Positions 1-12,128 of a stretch of DNA of 64,000 bases are shown here, in pieces. The stretch is taken from assembly GCF_022631375.1 (NCBI RefSeq), contig NZ_JALBGC010000004.1:248001-312000 (forward strand), read 5' to 3'. Each line of letters begins with the position of its first letter. Position 1 is the stretch's first letter. The notes under the pieces were generated by a model. It was not told where the DNA came from and searched no databases. It saw nothing but the letters and a program-made list of their open reading frames with translations. This DNA is from Hymenobacter cyanobacteriorum. GTDB lineage: Bacteria > Bacteroidota > Bacteroidia > Cytophagales > Hymenobacteraceae. The translations under genes and the position numbers were made by a program.

Positions 1-103
1 CGGCAATGTCCCAGGCAAATGGTTCGTTGTTAAGCGTCACCGCGTCGGAGCCGCGGTAGTCGACTTCCCATTGCTGGTCGGCGCTGGTTTTAATTTGGAA
101 CAT
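1..103 (-). CDS. Partial gene, N-terminus only; possibly biotin carboxyl carrier subunit
   Basis: An open frame runs off the left edge of the window from an ATG whose complement is at 101-103. About 34 residues are visible, beginning MFQIKTSADQQWEVDY and continuing with a short LNNEPFAWDIA stretch. The pattern resembles the N-terminal leader of Bacteroidota acetyl-CoA carboxylase biotin carboxyl carrier subunits, which precedes the biotinyl domain. No biotinylation motif is in view, so the assignment is a guess from memory of the family. It is divergent from the aminopeptidase gene at 200, with about 96 bases between the two starts. Confidence 0.35.
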   Translation of the reverse strand, partial: MFQIKTSADQQWEVDYRGSDAVTLNNEPFAWDIA

Positions 104-199
104 TCTGGAGGAGTAGGGTGGGAGTAAAGCGGGGTTAAAGGTAGGCCAAATCTCAAATTAATTCGGAAATTGAAACGGTTTTAGCCCGTACTTGTCGGC

Positions 200-2776
200 A
201 TGAAGTATCTGATTCCAGGCCTTACGGGCCTGTTTCTATTTTGCAATACCTGGCTGGCCGATGCCCAATCGAACGGCAAAGGCGCGGTGCGGCCACCCGT
301 GCACAAAAAGCCCGCGCCCGTGGCCGCCCCTGCGCCCGCCGCGGCCGGCCTCACCGTGCCCTCCTGGCTGCCGGCCGATGCGCCCCTGCACCCAGCCGCC
401 ACCATCCTCACCGATGTAGTCGACACCAAGCTCGACGTTCGTTTCGACTACAAAAAGCAGCACTTGCTCGGCACGGCCATTCTCACGCTGCGCTCGCACT
501 TCTACCCGCAAAGCGAATTGACCCTCGATGCCAAAGGCTTCGATATTCAGAAAGTAGAGCTGGTAGGGGAGAAGAAGAAGAGCCTCAACTATAATTATAA
601 CCGCCGCAAACTCGTCATCGCGCTCGACCATCCGTACCCGCGTAGTACGCCCTACCAGGTGCGCATTGTGTACGTGGCCAAGCCCAACGAGCTGCCGCAG
701 GGCGGTTCGGCCGCCATCACCAACGACAAGGGCCTATACTTCATCAACCCGTTAGGTGTAGAGAAAAACAAGCCTCGCCAAATCTGGACGCAGGGCGAGA
801 CCGAATCCAACTCCTGCTGGTTTCCCACCATCGACAAGCCCAACCAGCGAATGACCCAGGAAATCAGCATGACGGTGGAAAGCCAGTTCAAAACGCTTTC
901 CAACGGCCTACTCACGTCCTCCCATGCAAACCCCGATGGCACCCGCACCGACACCTGGAAGCTGACCGAGCCCCACGCGCCCTACCTTGCCACCATGGTC
1001 GTGGGCGATTTCGCGGTGGTAAGCGACTCCTGGCACGGCAAGCCGCTCGATTATTACGTCGAGCCCCAGTACGCCGGCACCGCCCGCGCCGTGTTCGGCC
1101 ACACGCCCGAAATGCTCGACTTCTTCTCGAAGAAGCTGGGCGTAGAGTTTCCGTGGCCCAAGTATGCCCAGGTGGCCGTGCGCGACTACATCAGCGGGGC
1201 GATGGAGAACACCTCGGCGTCCACCTTCGGCAGCTTCGTGCAGGCCACCAAGCGTGAGCTACGCGATGCCAACTACCAAACCAGCGAGTACGTGGTGGTG
1301 CACGAACTATTTCACCAGTGGTTCGGCGACTATGTCACCTGCGAAAGCTGGGCTAACCTGCCTCTCAACGAGTCCTTCGCCGATTACTCCGAATACCTCT
1401 GGGCCGAGCGCAAGTACGGCGACGACGAAGCCAGCCTCATCCAAGAGCTGAAAATCAACAACTACCTCGAGGAGGCCGTGAACAAGCGCGAGCCACTCAT
1501 TCGCTACCGCTACGTCAACCGCGAAGACATGCTCGACCGCCACTCCTACGACAAGGGCGGGCGCGTGCTGCACATGCTGCGCAAGTACGTGGGTGACGAC
1601 GCTTTCTACGCATCCCTCAACCGCTACCTCACCCAGAATAAGCTCTCCGCCGTCGAAATCTCTAAGCTGCGCGAAGCATTTGAAGAAACCACTGGCGAAG
1701 ACCTGAACTGGTTTTTCGACCAGTGGTTCCTCAAGCGTGGCCACCCCGAACTGCGCATCACCCACACCTACGCCAACGGCCAGGTAGCCCTGCGCGTGCG
1801 GCAGGTGCAGGACACGGTTTTCCAGCCCGTGTACCGTCTACCCGTCAGCGTCGCCGTCTGGACCGGCAGCAATCAGCCCACCGAGCACCGCATCACCATC
1901 ACCAAAGCCGACCAGACCTTCCAGTTGCCCGCCAGCCAGAAGCCTGTGTTGGTAAAATTCGACAACGAAACTCAACTGCTGGCCCAAATAGACGAAGAAC
2001 GCACGCAGGATGAACTGATATTCCAGTTCTACCACGCCCGCAACTACCAGCAGAAGGCTGAGGTGATGAACCTGCTCCAGAACAAGACGGACCAACTGAG
2101 CGTGAGCAGCCTCATGCGCAACGCCCTCAACGACAAATTCTGGAACGTGCGCCGCCTAGCCCTCGAACACCTGCGCGGCTACCGCGGCCCCGAGCCCACC
2201 GGTATGCGCAAAGACATTATTAGAGTCGCCACCACCGACCCCAACTCCCGCGTCCGCGTCCAAGCGCTCAAAACCCTCTCCGCCTTCCCCGACGGCAGCT
2301 ACGGCGACCTCTACGGTGCTGCCGTGGCCGACAGCTCCATTCTGGTGTCGGCCGCCGCCATCGAAATACTCGCTAAGCGCCCCGAAGCCAATTCCAAGCA
2401 GCAAGTCGCGGCCATCGAGAACACCCGCAGCAGTCCGCTCATCCTTGCAATTGCCAAATTCTACGCCCTCAATGGCCGCCTCGACCAGTACCCCTGGTTC
2501 CTGCGCCGTCTGCCTGATGTAGCCGAAGCCGACCTATACGGCTACTTCCAGGCCTTCGGCACCCTCATGAGCAACATCCCGCCCGTCGAGCGCGACAAGG
2601 GGTTGAAAATTCTTGAAGACTACGCCCGCACTTACCCCCGATATGAAGTGCGCCTCGGGGCCTACCACGGCCTCGCGCTGCTCGTCCCCAGTACTCCCGG
2701 CCTCAAAGCCACCCTCCAAAATATCCGGGAGAAGGAAACCGATGACAAACTCAAGGCACTTTATAACCTTATGTAA
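200..2776 (+). CDS. M1 family zinc aminopeptidase, exported
   Basis: This 858-residue protein removes N-terminal amino acids from peptides, probably in the periplasm or at the cell surface. Residues 1-23 look like a signal peptide (hydrophobic stretch then ADAQ). The exopeptidase motif GAMEN is at residues 333-337. The zinc site HELFH is at 368-372, with the third ligand Glu391 in NESFADY, giving the HExxH-x18-E spacing of M1 gluzincins. After the catalytic domain, residues from about 640 to the end form helical HEAT-like repeats, as in longer bacterial M1 enzymes. The gene stands alone: it is followed by a strong symmetrical hairpin and then a tRNA promoter. All catalytic residues are present, so it should be active. 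Confidence 0.95.
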   Translation: MKYLIPGLTGLFLFCNTWLADAQSNGKGAVRPPVHKKPAPVAAPAPAAAGLTVPSWLPADAPLHPAATILTDVVDTKLDVRFDYKKQHLLGTAILTLRSHFYPQSELTLDAKGFDIQKVELVGEKKKSLNYNYNRRKLVIALDHPYPRSTPYQVRIVYVAKPNELPQGGSAAITNDKGLYFINPLGVEKNKPRQIWTQGETESNSCWFPTIDKPNQRMTQEISMTVESQFKTLSNGLLTSSHANPDGTRTDTWKLTEPHAPYLATMVVGDFAVVSDSWHGKPLDYYVEPQYAGTARAVFGHTPEMLDFFSKKLGVEFPWPKYAQVAVRDYISGAMENTSASTFGSFVQATKRELRDANYQTSEYVVVHELFHQWFGDYVTCESWANLPLNESFADYSEYLWAERKYGDDEASLIQELKINNYLEEAVNKREPLIRYRYVNREDMLDRHSYDKGGRVLHMLRKYVGDDAFYASLNRYLTQNKLSAVEISKLREAFEETTGEDLNWFFDQWFLKRGHPELRITHTYANGQVALRVRQVQDTVFQPVYRLPVSVAVWTGSNQPTEHRITITKADQTFQLPASQKPVLVKFDNETQLLAQIDEERTQDELIFQFYHARNYQQKAEVMNLLQNKTDQLSVSSLMRNALNDKFWNVRRLALEHLRGYRGPEPTGMRKDIIRVATTDPNSRVRVQALKTLSAFPDGSYGDLYGAAVADSSILVSAAAIEILAKRPEANSKQQVAAIENTRSSPLILAIAKFYALNGRLDQYPWFLRRLPDVAEADLYGYFQAFGTLMSNIPPVERDKGLKILEDYARTYPRYEVRLGAYHGLALLVPSTPGLKATLQNIREKETDDKLKALYNLM

Positions 2777-2793
2777 AAGCAACTTCCGCAAAT

Positions 2794-2825
2794 GGCGCAA
2801 AAAAAGAACAACCTTTTTTTGCGCC
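2794..2825 (+). terminator. Bidirectional intrinsic terminator after the aminopeptidase gene
   Basis: A perfect 12-bp stem made of GGCGC followed by seven A, an 8-base loop, and seven T followed by GCGCC. The A and T tracts inside the stem would act as a terminator in either direction. It separates the aminopeptidase gene from the tRNA-tuf operon. Confidence 0.75.
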
Positions 2826-2829
2826 AACC

Positions 2830-2860
2830 CTTGCCTGTTGTCAGAAAACCACTAATTTTG
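2830..2860 (+). promoter_or_regulatory. Promoter of the tRNA-Tyr/Gly/Thr-tuf operon
   Basis: TAATTTTG at 2853-2860 matches the Bacteroidota -7 consensus TAnnTTTG. CTTG at 2830-2833 lies 19 bases upstream and serves as a weak -33 TTTG element. No other match precedes the tRNA cluster that starts at 2948. Confidence 0.6.
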
Positions 2861-2947
2861 CAGCTCCTTACGAAACACTACTGGTTCAGCAGTCAGGAAA
2901 TCAAAAGGGAAACGCCTCTTGGCAATCGGCCAAGAAGCACCAAAACT

Positions 2948-3027
2948 GGGGGTATCGCATAGCGGCAATTGCGGGTGACTGTAACTCACCTCCTTCGGGT
3001 TCATAGGTTCGAGTCCTGTTACCCCCA
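2948..3027 (+). tRNA. tRNA-Tyr (anticodon GTA)
   Basis: The acceptor stem GGGGGTA pairs with TACCCCC at 3020-3026. The anticodon stem GGTGA/TCACC encloses the loop CTGTAAC with anticodon GTA. A long variable arm, expected for bacterial tRNA-Tyr, precedes the T loop TTCGAGT. The 3' CCA is not encoded. It is the first of three tRNAs upstream of tuf. Confidence 0.93.
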
Positions 3028-3048
3028 CTTTTTTATAGGATGCCATCT

Positions 3049-3121
3049 GCGGGAGTAGCTCAGTTGGTAGAGCGGCAGCCTTCCAAGCTGCAGGTCGCGG
3101 GTTCGAACCTCGTCTCCCGCT
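3049..3121 (+). tRNA. tRNA-Gly (anticodon TCC)
   Basis: The acceptor stem GCGGGAG pairs with CTCCCGC at 3114-3120. The anticodon loop CTTCCAA between GCAGC and GCTGC gives anticodon TCC. D-loop and T-loop motifs (AGCTCAGTTGGTAGAG and GTTCGAA) are intact. CCA is not encoded. Confidence 0.95.
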
Positions 3122-3137
3122 CACGTTTTCAGAATAA

Positions 3138-3209
<72 letters not shown>

Positions 3210-3230
3210 CAGATTATTACACAAGTCCAA

Positions 3231-3251
3231 CGGCCGGAATTATTCTGGCCG
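3231..3251 (+). promoter_or_regulatory. Hairpin in the tRNA-Thr to tuf spacer
   Basis: CGGCCGGAAT and ATTCTGGCCG form a near-perfect stem with a one-base loop, 22 bases after the tRNA end. There is no T tract, so it is not an obvious terminator. It could mark the tRNA 3' processing site or protect the tuf messenger. The remaining 130 bases before tuf show nothing recognisable. Confidence 0.5.
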
Positions 3252-3382
3252 CTGGCTCGGTTCTCTCAGGCAAGCGACGCACAGTTTTCTATTACAGTAG
3301 GGGCTGAGTCTCGCTTTCTTCGTGTAGGGTCCGATTTTTATCGCTCAAATTCACTTCACCACCTCTTTTTTTACTCTTTACA

Positions 3383-4573
3383 ATGGCTAAAGAAAATTTC
3401 GACCGGTCCAAGCCGCACGTAAACATCGGTACCATCGGCCACGTCGACCACGGCAAGACCACCCTGACCGCTGCTATCACCATGGTGCTGGCTAACCAGG
3501 GCTTGGCCGAAAAGCGTGACTTCTCTTCGATTGACAATGCTCCCGAAGAAAAAGAGCGTGGTATCACCATCAACACCGCTCACGTAGAGTACTCCACCAA
3601 AAACCGTCACTACGCTCACGTTGACTGCCCCGGTCACGCCGACTACGTGAAGAACATGGTAACGGGTGCTGCCCAGATGGACGGCGCTATCCTCGTGGTA
3701 GCTGCTACCGACGGCCCGATGCCCCAGACCCGTGAGCACATCCTGCTCGCTCGTCAGGTAGGTGTTCCTCAGCTGGTGGTGTTCATGAACAAAGTGGACA
3801 TGGTGGATGACCCCGAGCTCCTCGAGCTGGTGGAAATGGAAATCCGCGAACTCCTCTCGTTCTACGACTTCGACGGCGACAACATCCCGGTTATCCAGGG
3901 TTCGGCCCTCGGCGGCCTGAACGGCGATGCCAACTGGGTTCCCAAAATCAACGAGCTGATGGACGCGGTTGACTCGTTCATTCCGATTCCTGCTCGTCTG
4001 ACCGACCTGCCCTTCCTGATGCCTGTTGAGGACGTGTTCTCGATTACCGGCCGTGGCACTGTGGCCACCGGTCGTATCGAGCGCGGCATCATCAACTCGG
4101 GTGAGCAAGTTGACATCCTGGGCATGGGTGCTGCTGCCGGCCTGAAGTCGACGGTTACGGGTGTGGAAATGTTCCGCAAAATCCTTGACCGTGGCGAAGC
4201 TGGTGACAACGTAGGTCTGCTGCTCCGTGGTATTGAAAAAGAAGCCATCCGTCGCGGTATGGTTATCTGCAAGCCTGGTTCGGTAACTCCTCACCAGAAG
4301 TTCAAGGCTGAAGTCTACGTTCTCTCGAAAGAGGAAGGTGGCCGTCACACGCCGTTCTTCAACAACTACCGTCCGCAGTTCTACCTGCGTACCACCGACG
4401 TTACCGGCATCATCTCCCTCCCCGAGGGCGTTGAAATGGTAATGCCCGGCGACAACATCACCATCACTGTTGAGCTCATCAACAAGGTGGCAATGGAGAA
4501 AGGCCTCCGCTTCGCTATCCGTGAGGGTGGCCGTACGGTAGGTGCTGGTCAGGTAACGGAAGTTCTCGACTAA
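3383..4573 (+). CDS. tuf: Elongation factor Tu
   Basis: EF-Tu (396 residues) is the GTPase that delivers aminoacyl-tRNA to the ribosome. The GTP-binding motifs are visible: GHVDHGKT at 19-26, RGITI at 59-63, DCPGH at 81-85 and NKVD at 136-139. The two C-terminal beta-barrel domains are complete. The start ATG has the context TTTACAATGG, an A-rich start without a Shine-Dalgarno sequence. In this genome tuf is not beside fusA. It sits behind three tRNAs and in front of tRNA-Trp/secE, a layout common in Bacteroidota. An intrinsic terminator follows immediately. Confidence 0.99.
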   Translation: MAKENFDRSKPHVNIGTIGHVDHGKTTLTAAITMVLANQGLAEKRDFSSIDNAPEEKERGITINTAHVEYSTKNRHYAHVDCPGHADYVKNMVTGAAQMDGAILVVAATDGPMPQTREHILLARQVGVPQLVVFMNKVDMVDDPELLELVEMEIRELLSFYDFDGDNIPVIQGSALGGLNGDANWVPKINELMDAVDSFIPIPARLTDLPFLMPVEDVFSITGRGTVATGRIERGIINSGEQVDILGMGAAAGLKSTVTGVEMFRKILDRGEAGDNVGLLLRGIEKEAIRRGMVICKPGSVTPHQKFKAEVYVLSKEEGGRHTPFFNNYRPQFYLRTTDVTGIISLPEGVEMVMPGDNITITVELINKVAMEKGLRFAIREGGRTVGAGQVTEVLD

Positions 4574-4590
4574 GCTCCGGCTTAACAGTA

Positions 4591-4628
4591 AAAAAAGCCG
4601 CTCTCGACTCTTCGGGAGCGGCTTTTTT
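4591..4628 (+). terminator. Intrinsic terminator of the tuf operon
   Basis: An 11-bp stem starting GCCGCTC and closing GAGCGGC, with a CTCT loop, is flanked by six A on the left and six T on the right. It lies 17 bases after the tuf stop codon. Confidence 0.9.
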
Positions 4629-4649
4629 ACGCTGAAACAGAAGCAAGTA

Positions 4650-4680
4650 TTTGTTTTCTCTTCTGTTTCTCTTACCTTTG
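4650..4680 (+). promoter_or_regulatory. Promoter of the tRNA-Trp-secE-nusG-rplK block
   Basis: TTTG at 4650-4653 and TACCTTTG at 4673-4680 are separated by 19 bases, a full match to the Bacteroidota sigma-70-type consensus. The following bases GCACTCCCTTTAGCGAAA are nearly identical to those after the rplC promoter near 23676. Confidence 0.85.
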
Positions 4681-4721
4681 CACTCCCTTTAGCGAAATGC
4701 GCTTTTCGGGAATGTCAAGAA

Positions 4722-4792
4722 ACGAGTGTAGTTCAAGGGTAGAATAGAGGTCTCCAAAACCTTTGATGGGAGTTCGAATCTCTCCACTCGTG
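4722..4792 (+). tRNA. tRNA-Trp (anticodon CCA)
   Basis: The acceptor stem ACGAGTG pairs with CACTCGT at 4785-4791. The anticodon loop CTCCAAA between GAGGT and ACCTT carries anticodon CCA. The T loop is TTCGAAT. CCA at the 3' end is not encoded. It is located between the promoter at 4650-4680 and secE, the usual neighbour of tRNA-Trp in bacteria. Confidence 0.93.
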
Positions 4793-4854
4793 CAATTTGG
4801 GCCAGTTGGTCCGCTCCATGTTATTTCAGCGGCAACGCTGTTTTTCCCATCACA

Positions 4855-5049
4855 ATGGACAAACTGAGCAATTATTTCCGCACCACCATCGAAGAGATGC
4901 GCTACAACGTAACGTGGCCCTCGACGACGGAACTGCAAAAAAGCGCCGGCCTGGTGCTGGTGGGTTCGCTCGTGTTTGCCATCGTCGTGGGCGTCATGGA
5001 TGTCAGCTTTGAGTCGGTGCTCAAGGCGTTTTACAACTCGTTTCGCTAG
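4855..5049 (+). CDS. secE: Preprotein translocase subunit SecE
   Basis: This 64-residue single-span protein is the small clamp subunit of the SecYEG channel in the inner membrane. The family motif region around NVTWPSTTELQKS (residues 18-30) precedes one transmembrane helix at about 31-49. It has the short form typical of non-enterobacterial SecE. The ATG at 4855 has the context CATCACAATGG. It lies between tRNA-Trp and nusG, the conserved order tRNA-Trp, secE, nusG, rplK, and is probably transcribed from the promoter at 4650-4680. Confidence 0.96.
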   Translation: MDKLSNYFRTTIEEMRYNVTWPSTTELQKSAGLVLVGSLVFAIVVGVMDVSFESVLKAFYNSFR

Positions 5050-5061
5050 TCAGCAATCAAG

Positions 5062-5628
5062 ATGGGCGAATTGAAATGGTACGTGGTGCGCTCCGTGAGC
5101 GGCCAGGAGAAAAAAGCCAAAAATTACCTCGAAACGGAGCTCGGTCGGCACAACCTGACCGAGCTTGTTCCGCAGGTACTGATTCCGGTGGAGAAGGTGT
5201 TTGAGATGCGCAACGGCAAGAAGCGCGTCCGCGAGCGGAACCTCTACCCCGGTTACATCATCATCCACGCCGACCTCGGCCACGGTGAGGTAGACCACAT
5301 CATCACCAGCACGCCCGGCGTGATTGGTTTCCTCGGCGATAAAGACAAGAAGGACGCAACGAACAACAAACCCGTTCCGCTGCACATTTCCGAAGTCAAC
5401 CGCATCCTCGGCATCGTGGATGAAGCCGAGCAGCAAGCCGACGCTACCCTCGACAAACCCTACGTAGTAGGCGAACTCGTGAAAGTGGTGGATGGCCCCT
5501 TCAACGGCTTCTCCGGCAACGTGGACGAGGTGTTTGAAGAGCGTAAGAAGCTGAACGTAGTGGTGAAAATCTTCGGCCGCTCGCAGCCGGTAGAACTCAG
5601 CTACACCCAAGTAGAAAAAGAGGTTTAA
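5062..5628 (+). CDS. nusG: Transcription elongation/antitermination factor NusG
   Basis: NusG (188 residues) binds RNA polymerase, keeps it in a forward-moving state and links it to the ribosome or Rho. The N-terminal NGN domain begins with KWYVVRSVSGQEKKAKNYL. The C-terminal KOW domain is visible as GPFNGFSGNVDEVFEERKK at about residues 144-163. Length is normal for the family. It starts 12 bases after secE. Given the many hairpins in the downstream operon spacers, NusG is a plausible trans-acting factor there, but that is inference. Confidence 0.97.
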   Translation: MGELKWYVVRSVSGQEKKAKNYLETELGRHNLTELVPQVLIPVEKVFEMRNGKKRVRERNLYPGYIIIHADLGHGEVDHIITSTPGVIGFLGDKDKKDATNNKPVPLHISEVNRILGIVDEAEQQADATLDKPYVVGELVKVVDGPFNGFSGNVDEVFEERKKLNVVVKIFGRSQPVELSYTQVEKEV

Positions 5629-5645
5629 CCTCATCGGTTATACCA

Positions 5646-5671
5646 CGCCGGCTAATTGCTCCGGGTCGGCG
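5646..5671 (+). promoter_or_regulatory. Hairpin in the nusG-rplK spacer
   Basis: CGCCGGC and GTCGGCG form a 7-bp stem with a 12-base loop in the 118-base leader before rplK. L1 represses its own L11-L1 operon through a leader structure in other bacteria. This stem is the only candidate structure here, but I cannot show the L1-binding consensus. Confidence 0.4.
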
Positions 5672-5746
5672 GGGCTTCCAAACAGGAGTTTACTAAACTG
5701 AGGCAAGCGCGAGTTACGACGCAGGAGCCACAGCCAAACCAATCAA

Positions 5747-6190
5747 ATGGCCAAAGAAATCAGAGGTTATCTGCGTCTGCAGATAAAGGGAGGCGCCGCG
5801 AACCCTTCGCCGCCGGTAGGACCTGCACTTGGTAGCAAAGGCTTGAACATCATGGAGTTTTGCAAGCAGTTCAATGCTCGCACCCAAGATAAAGCCGGCC
5901 AAGTTTGTCCTGTACTCATCACCATGTACACCGACAAGTCGTTCGACTTCGTGGTGAAGACGGCACCGGCTCCGGTGCTGCTCATGGAAGCTGCCAAGTT
6001 GCAGAGCGGTTCGAAAGAGCCGAACCGTAACAAAGTGGGCTCCGTGACATGGGACCAAGTGCGCACCATTGCCGAAACGAAAATGCCCGACTTGAACGCT
6101 TTCCAAGTGGAAGCGGCCATGAAGCAGGTAGCCGGTACGGCTCGCAGCATGGGCATTACCATCAAGGGCGATTCTCCTTTTGCTGAATAA
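5747..6190 (+). CDS. rplK: 50S ribosomal protein L11
   Basis: L11 (147 residues) binds 23S rRNA at the GTPase-associated centre. The signature PPVGPALGSKG is at residues 22-32 and the C-terminal rRNA-binding domain is complete (GTARSMGITIKG near the end). The start context is CAATCAAATGG. It opens the rplK-rplA-rplJ-rplL cluster and is 20 bases upstream of rplA. Confidence 0.98.
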   Translation: MAKEIRGYLRLQIKGGAANPSPPVGPALGSKGLNIMEFCKQFNARTQDKAGQVCPVLITMYTDKSFDFVVKTAPAPVLLMEAAKLQSGSKEPNRNKVGSVTWDQVRTIAETKMPDLNAFQVEAAMKQVAGTARSMGITIKGDSPFAE

Positions 6191-6210
6191 TTAAACGGAG
6201 AAAAGAACAG

Positions 6211-6909
6211 ATGGCACAAGTAAGCAAAAAGCGCAAGGAAGCCCTTGCCAAACACGACCTGACGCAAGTGCGCAGCCTCGTGGAAGCCGCAATCGTGGTG
6301 AAGGACATTACCTACACCAAATTCGATGCTTCGGTAGATATTGACGTTCGCCTCGGCGTGGACCCTCGCAAAGCGGACCAGATGGTTCGTGGCGTGGCCA
6401 CCCTGCCCCACGGCACCGGCAAAACCGTTCGTGTGCTGGCCTTGGTTACTCCCGACAAGGAGGCCGAAGCCCTCGCCGCCGGCGCCGACTTCGTGGGCCT
6501 GGACGACTATATCTCGAAAATCGAGAAAGGCTGGACTGACATCGACGTAATCATCACCATGCCCGCCGTAATGGCTAAGGTAGGTCGCCTGGGCCGCGTG
6601 CTCGGTCCCCGTGGTCTGATGCCGAACCCGAAGTCGGGCACCGTAACGACTGATGTAGCCAAGGCTGTGCAGGAGGTGAAAGCTGGTAAAATCGACTTCA
6701 AAGTTGATAAAACCGGTATCATTCACTGCTCGGTGGGTAAAGTATCGTTCGACCCGAAAATGCTGGCCGAAAACGCCCTGGAGGTAATCCAGACGTTGGG
6801 TCGCCTGAAGCCTTCGTCGTCGAAAGGTACCTACATCAAGAGCATCACGCTCTCGAGCACGATGTCGCCCGCCGTTCCGGTTGACAGCCAAGTAAATTCC
6901 GCTAGCTAA
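6211..6909 (+). CDS. rplA: 50S ribosomal protein L1
   Basis: L1 (232 residues) forms the mobile L1 stalk near the E site and is usually the autogenous repressor of the L11-L1 messenger. The conserved stretch GRLGRVLGPRGLMPNPK is present in the middle of the protein, followed by GTVTTDVAKAV. Length is normal. A GGAG sequence lies about 12 bases before the ATG, one of the few Shine-Dalgarno-like sequences in this region, but the spacing is long. Confidence 0.98.
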   Translation: MAQVSKKRKEALAKHDLTQVRSLVEAAIVVKDITYTKFDASVDIDVRLGVDPRKADQMVRGVATLPHGTGKTVRVLALVTPDKEAEALAAGADFVGLDDYISKIEKGWTDIDVIITMPAVMAKVGRLGRVLGPRGLMPNPKSGTVTTDVAKAVQEVKAGKIDFKVDKTGIIHCSVGKVSFDPKMLAENALEVIQTLGRLKPSSSKGTYIKSITLSSTMSPAVPVDSQVNSAS

Positions 6910-6924
6910 TTAAACCAACCAAAC

Positions 6925-7473
6925 ATGACTCGGGAAGAAAAACAAGCCCTCGTGGATGAGTTGAGCGGAAAAATGCAATCGCACAACTCGTTCTACATCG
7001 TCGATGCTTCGGTGATGTCGGTAGCGAAAATCAACGACTTCCGTCGTCTGGCGTTCAACCGCGGCCTAGAATACAAGGTGTACAAAAACACCTTCATCCG
7101 CAAGGCTTTGGATACGCTCGGCCACGACACGTCGGAAATGGATGCCGCGCTGAAAGGCCAGTCGGGCGTTCTGTTCTCTACGGAGAGCGGTTCGGCTCCT
7201 GCCAAAATGCTGCGTGACTTCTACAAAGCCCAAGCTTACCCCCGCGGTGTTGAGCCCAAGCCCGTGCTGAAAGGCGCTTATGTTGATGCCAGCATCTACA
7301 TCGGCTCGAACCAGCTCGAAGGCCTGACCACCATCAAAGGCAAGCAGGAACTGCTCGGTGAACTCATCGGTCTGCTCCAGTCGCCCGCCAAAAATGTTAT
7401 CTCTGCTCTGTCGAGCGGTGGCAACAAACTGGCCGGTATCCTCAAAACCCTCAGCGAAAAAGAGGCCGCCTAG
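6925..7473 (+). CDS. rplJ: 50S ribosomal protein L10
   Basis: L10 (182 residues) anchors L7/L12 dimers to the ribosomal stalk base. The N-terminal rRNA-binding region begins MTREEKQALVDELSGKM and the C-terminal helix that binds L7/L12 is present (ISALSSGGNKLAGILKTLSEKE). It is 15 bases downstream of rplA. The 62-base spacer to rplL has no obvious hairpin. Confidence 0.97.
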   Translation: MTREEKQALVDELSGKMQSHNSFYIVDASVMSVAKINDFRRLAFNRGLEYKVYKNTFIRKALDTLGHDTSEMDAALKGQSGVLFSTESGSAPAKMLRDFYKAQAYPRGVEPKPVLKGAYVDASIYIGSNQLEGLTTIKGKQELLGELIGLLQSPAKNVISALSSGGNKLAGILKTLSEKEAA

Positions 7474-7535
7474 TCCGCTGCTTTTTCGCACTCCAATCAA
7501 ATTTTCAACAACACTTTTTTAAATAATCTACAGAA

Positions 7536-7916
7536 ATGGCAGATTTGAAAGCATTCGCTGAGCAGCTCGTAAACCTGACGGTGAAAGAAGTAAACGAATT
7601 GGCAGGCATCCTGAAGGACGAGTACGGCATCGAGCCCGCTGCTGCTGCTCCCGTAATGATGGCTGGCGGCGGTGGCGCTGCTGCTGAAGAGGCTCCCGAG
7701 GAGAAGACGTCGTTCGACGTTATCCTGAAGGCTGCCGGCGGCCAGAAACTGGCTGTGGTGAAACTGGTGAAAGACCTGACCGGTCTGGGCCTGAAAGAAG
7801 CCAAAGAACTGGTTGACGGTGCTCCCAAGCCCCTGAAAGAAGGCGTAACCAAAGACGAGGCTGAGTCGCTGAAGAAGCAGCTCGAGGAAGCCGGTGCTGA
7901 AGTAGAAGTTAAGTAG
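7536..7916 (+). CDS. rplL: 50S ribosomal protein L7/L12
   Basis: L7/L12 (126 residues) is the multi-copy stalk protein that recruits translational GTPases. An N-terminal dimerisation helix (residues 1-32) is followed by an Ala/Gly-rich hinge at about 34-54, then the C-terminal domain with GLGLKEAKELVDGAPKPLKE. The start context is CAGAAATGG. A terminator-like hairpin lies about 45 bases downstream, so part of transcription may stop before rpoB, which would help make stalk protein in excess. Confidence 0.98.
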   Translation: MADLKAFAEQLVNLTVKEVNELAGILKDEYGIEPAAAAPVMMAGGGGAAAEEAPEEKTSFDVILKAAGGQKLAVVKLVKDLTGLGLKEAKELVDGAPKPLKEGVTKDEAESLKKQLEEAGAEVEVK

Positions 7917-7961
7917 TTTCTGCTCCTGAAGCATCTCCGGACCCGCTTCGAATAAGGATTA

Positions 7962-7987
7962 GACCTGGCAACTTAGCCAGGTCTTTT
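7962..7987 (+). terminator. Terminator/attenuator between rplL and rpoB
   Basis: GACCTGGC pairs with GCCAGGTC at 7976-7983 in a perfect 8-bp stem with a 6-base loop, followed by TTTT. The short T tract suggests partial termination, comparable with the rplL-rpoB attenuator known in E. coli. Confidence 0.6.
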
Positions 7988-8008
7988 CCTGTTTGTAGCG
8001 TGTCAACC

Positions 8009-8030
8009 GCGCGAGCTACCCGGTTCGCGC
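8009..8030 (+). promoter_or_regulatory. Second hairpin in the rplL-rpoB spacer
   Basis: GCGCGA and TCGCGC form a 6-bp GC-rich stem with a 10-base loop, followed by TTTT at 8031-8034. Together with the stem at 7962 it gives two tandem terminator-like structures ahead of rpoB. Confidence 0.4.
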
Positions 8031-8153
8031 TTTTGCTATGTCAGCTAACCATCTTGTTGCAGAGGTGGTTAGGGAGTGCACTGCACCGCTGACGGGCCGC
8101 CACCCCGGCTTCCTTTATTACGCTTCTGTGTCCATCTTTTAATCCCCATCGCA

Positions 8154-12053
<3,900 letters not shown>

Positions 12054-12054
12054 C

Positions 12055-12128
12055 TAGTTGTCAGTTATTGGTTGTCAGTTGTTAGGTTCAAAAGGAGCTA
12101 GCAACTGACAACCAATAACTGACAACTA
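12055..12128 (+). repeat. Long inverted repeat in the rpoB-rpoC spacer
   Basis: Two 31-base arms (12055-12085 and 12098-12128) are complementary except for one position that becomes a G-T pair, with a 12-base loop. The arms contain two copies of the word TTGTCAGTT. The structure starts two bases after the rpoB stop codon. It has no T tract and is probably an RNA stem-loop protecting or separating the rpoB and rpoC messages. Confidence 0.85.

Noticed and set aside
8076..8153. GTG at 8076 as the rpoB start
   Set aside because: The added residues are unlike RpoB and come from a hairpin-rich spacer. The TTG at 8154 gives the expected start.
12055..12128. Palindromic spacers read as CRISPR repeats
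   Set aside because: Arms occur once each as inverted pairs, there are no regularly spaced direct repeats, and no cas genes are present in the window.
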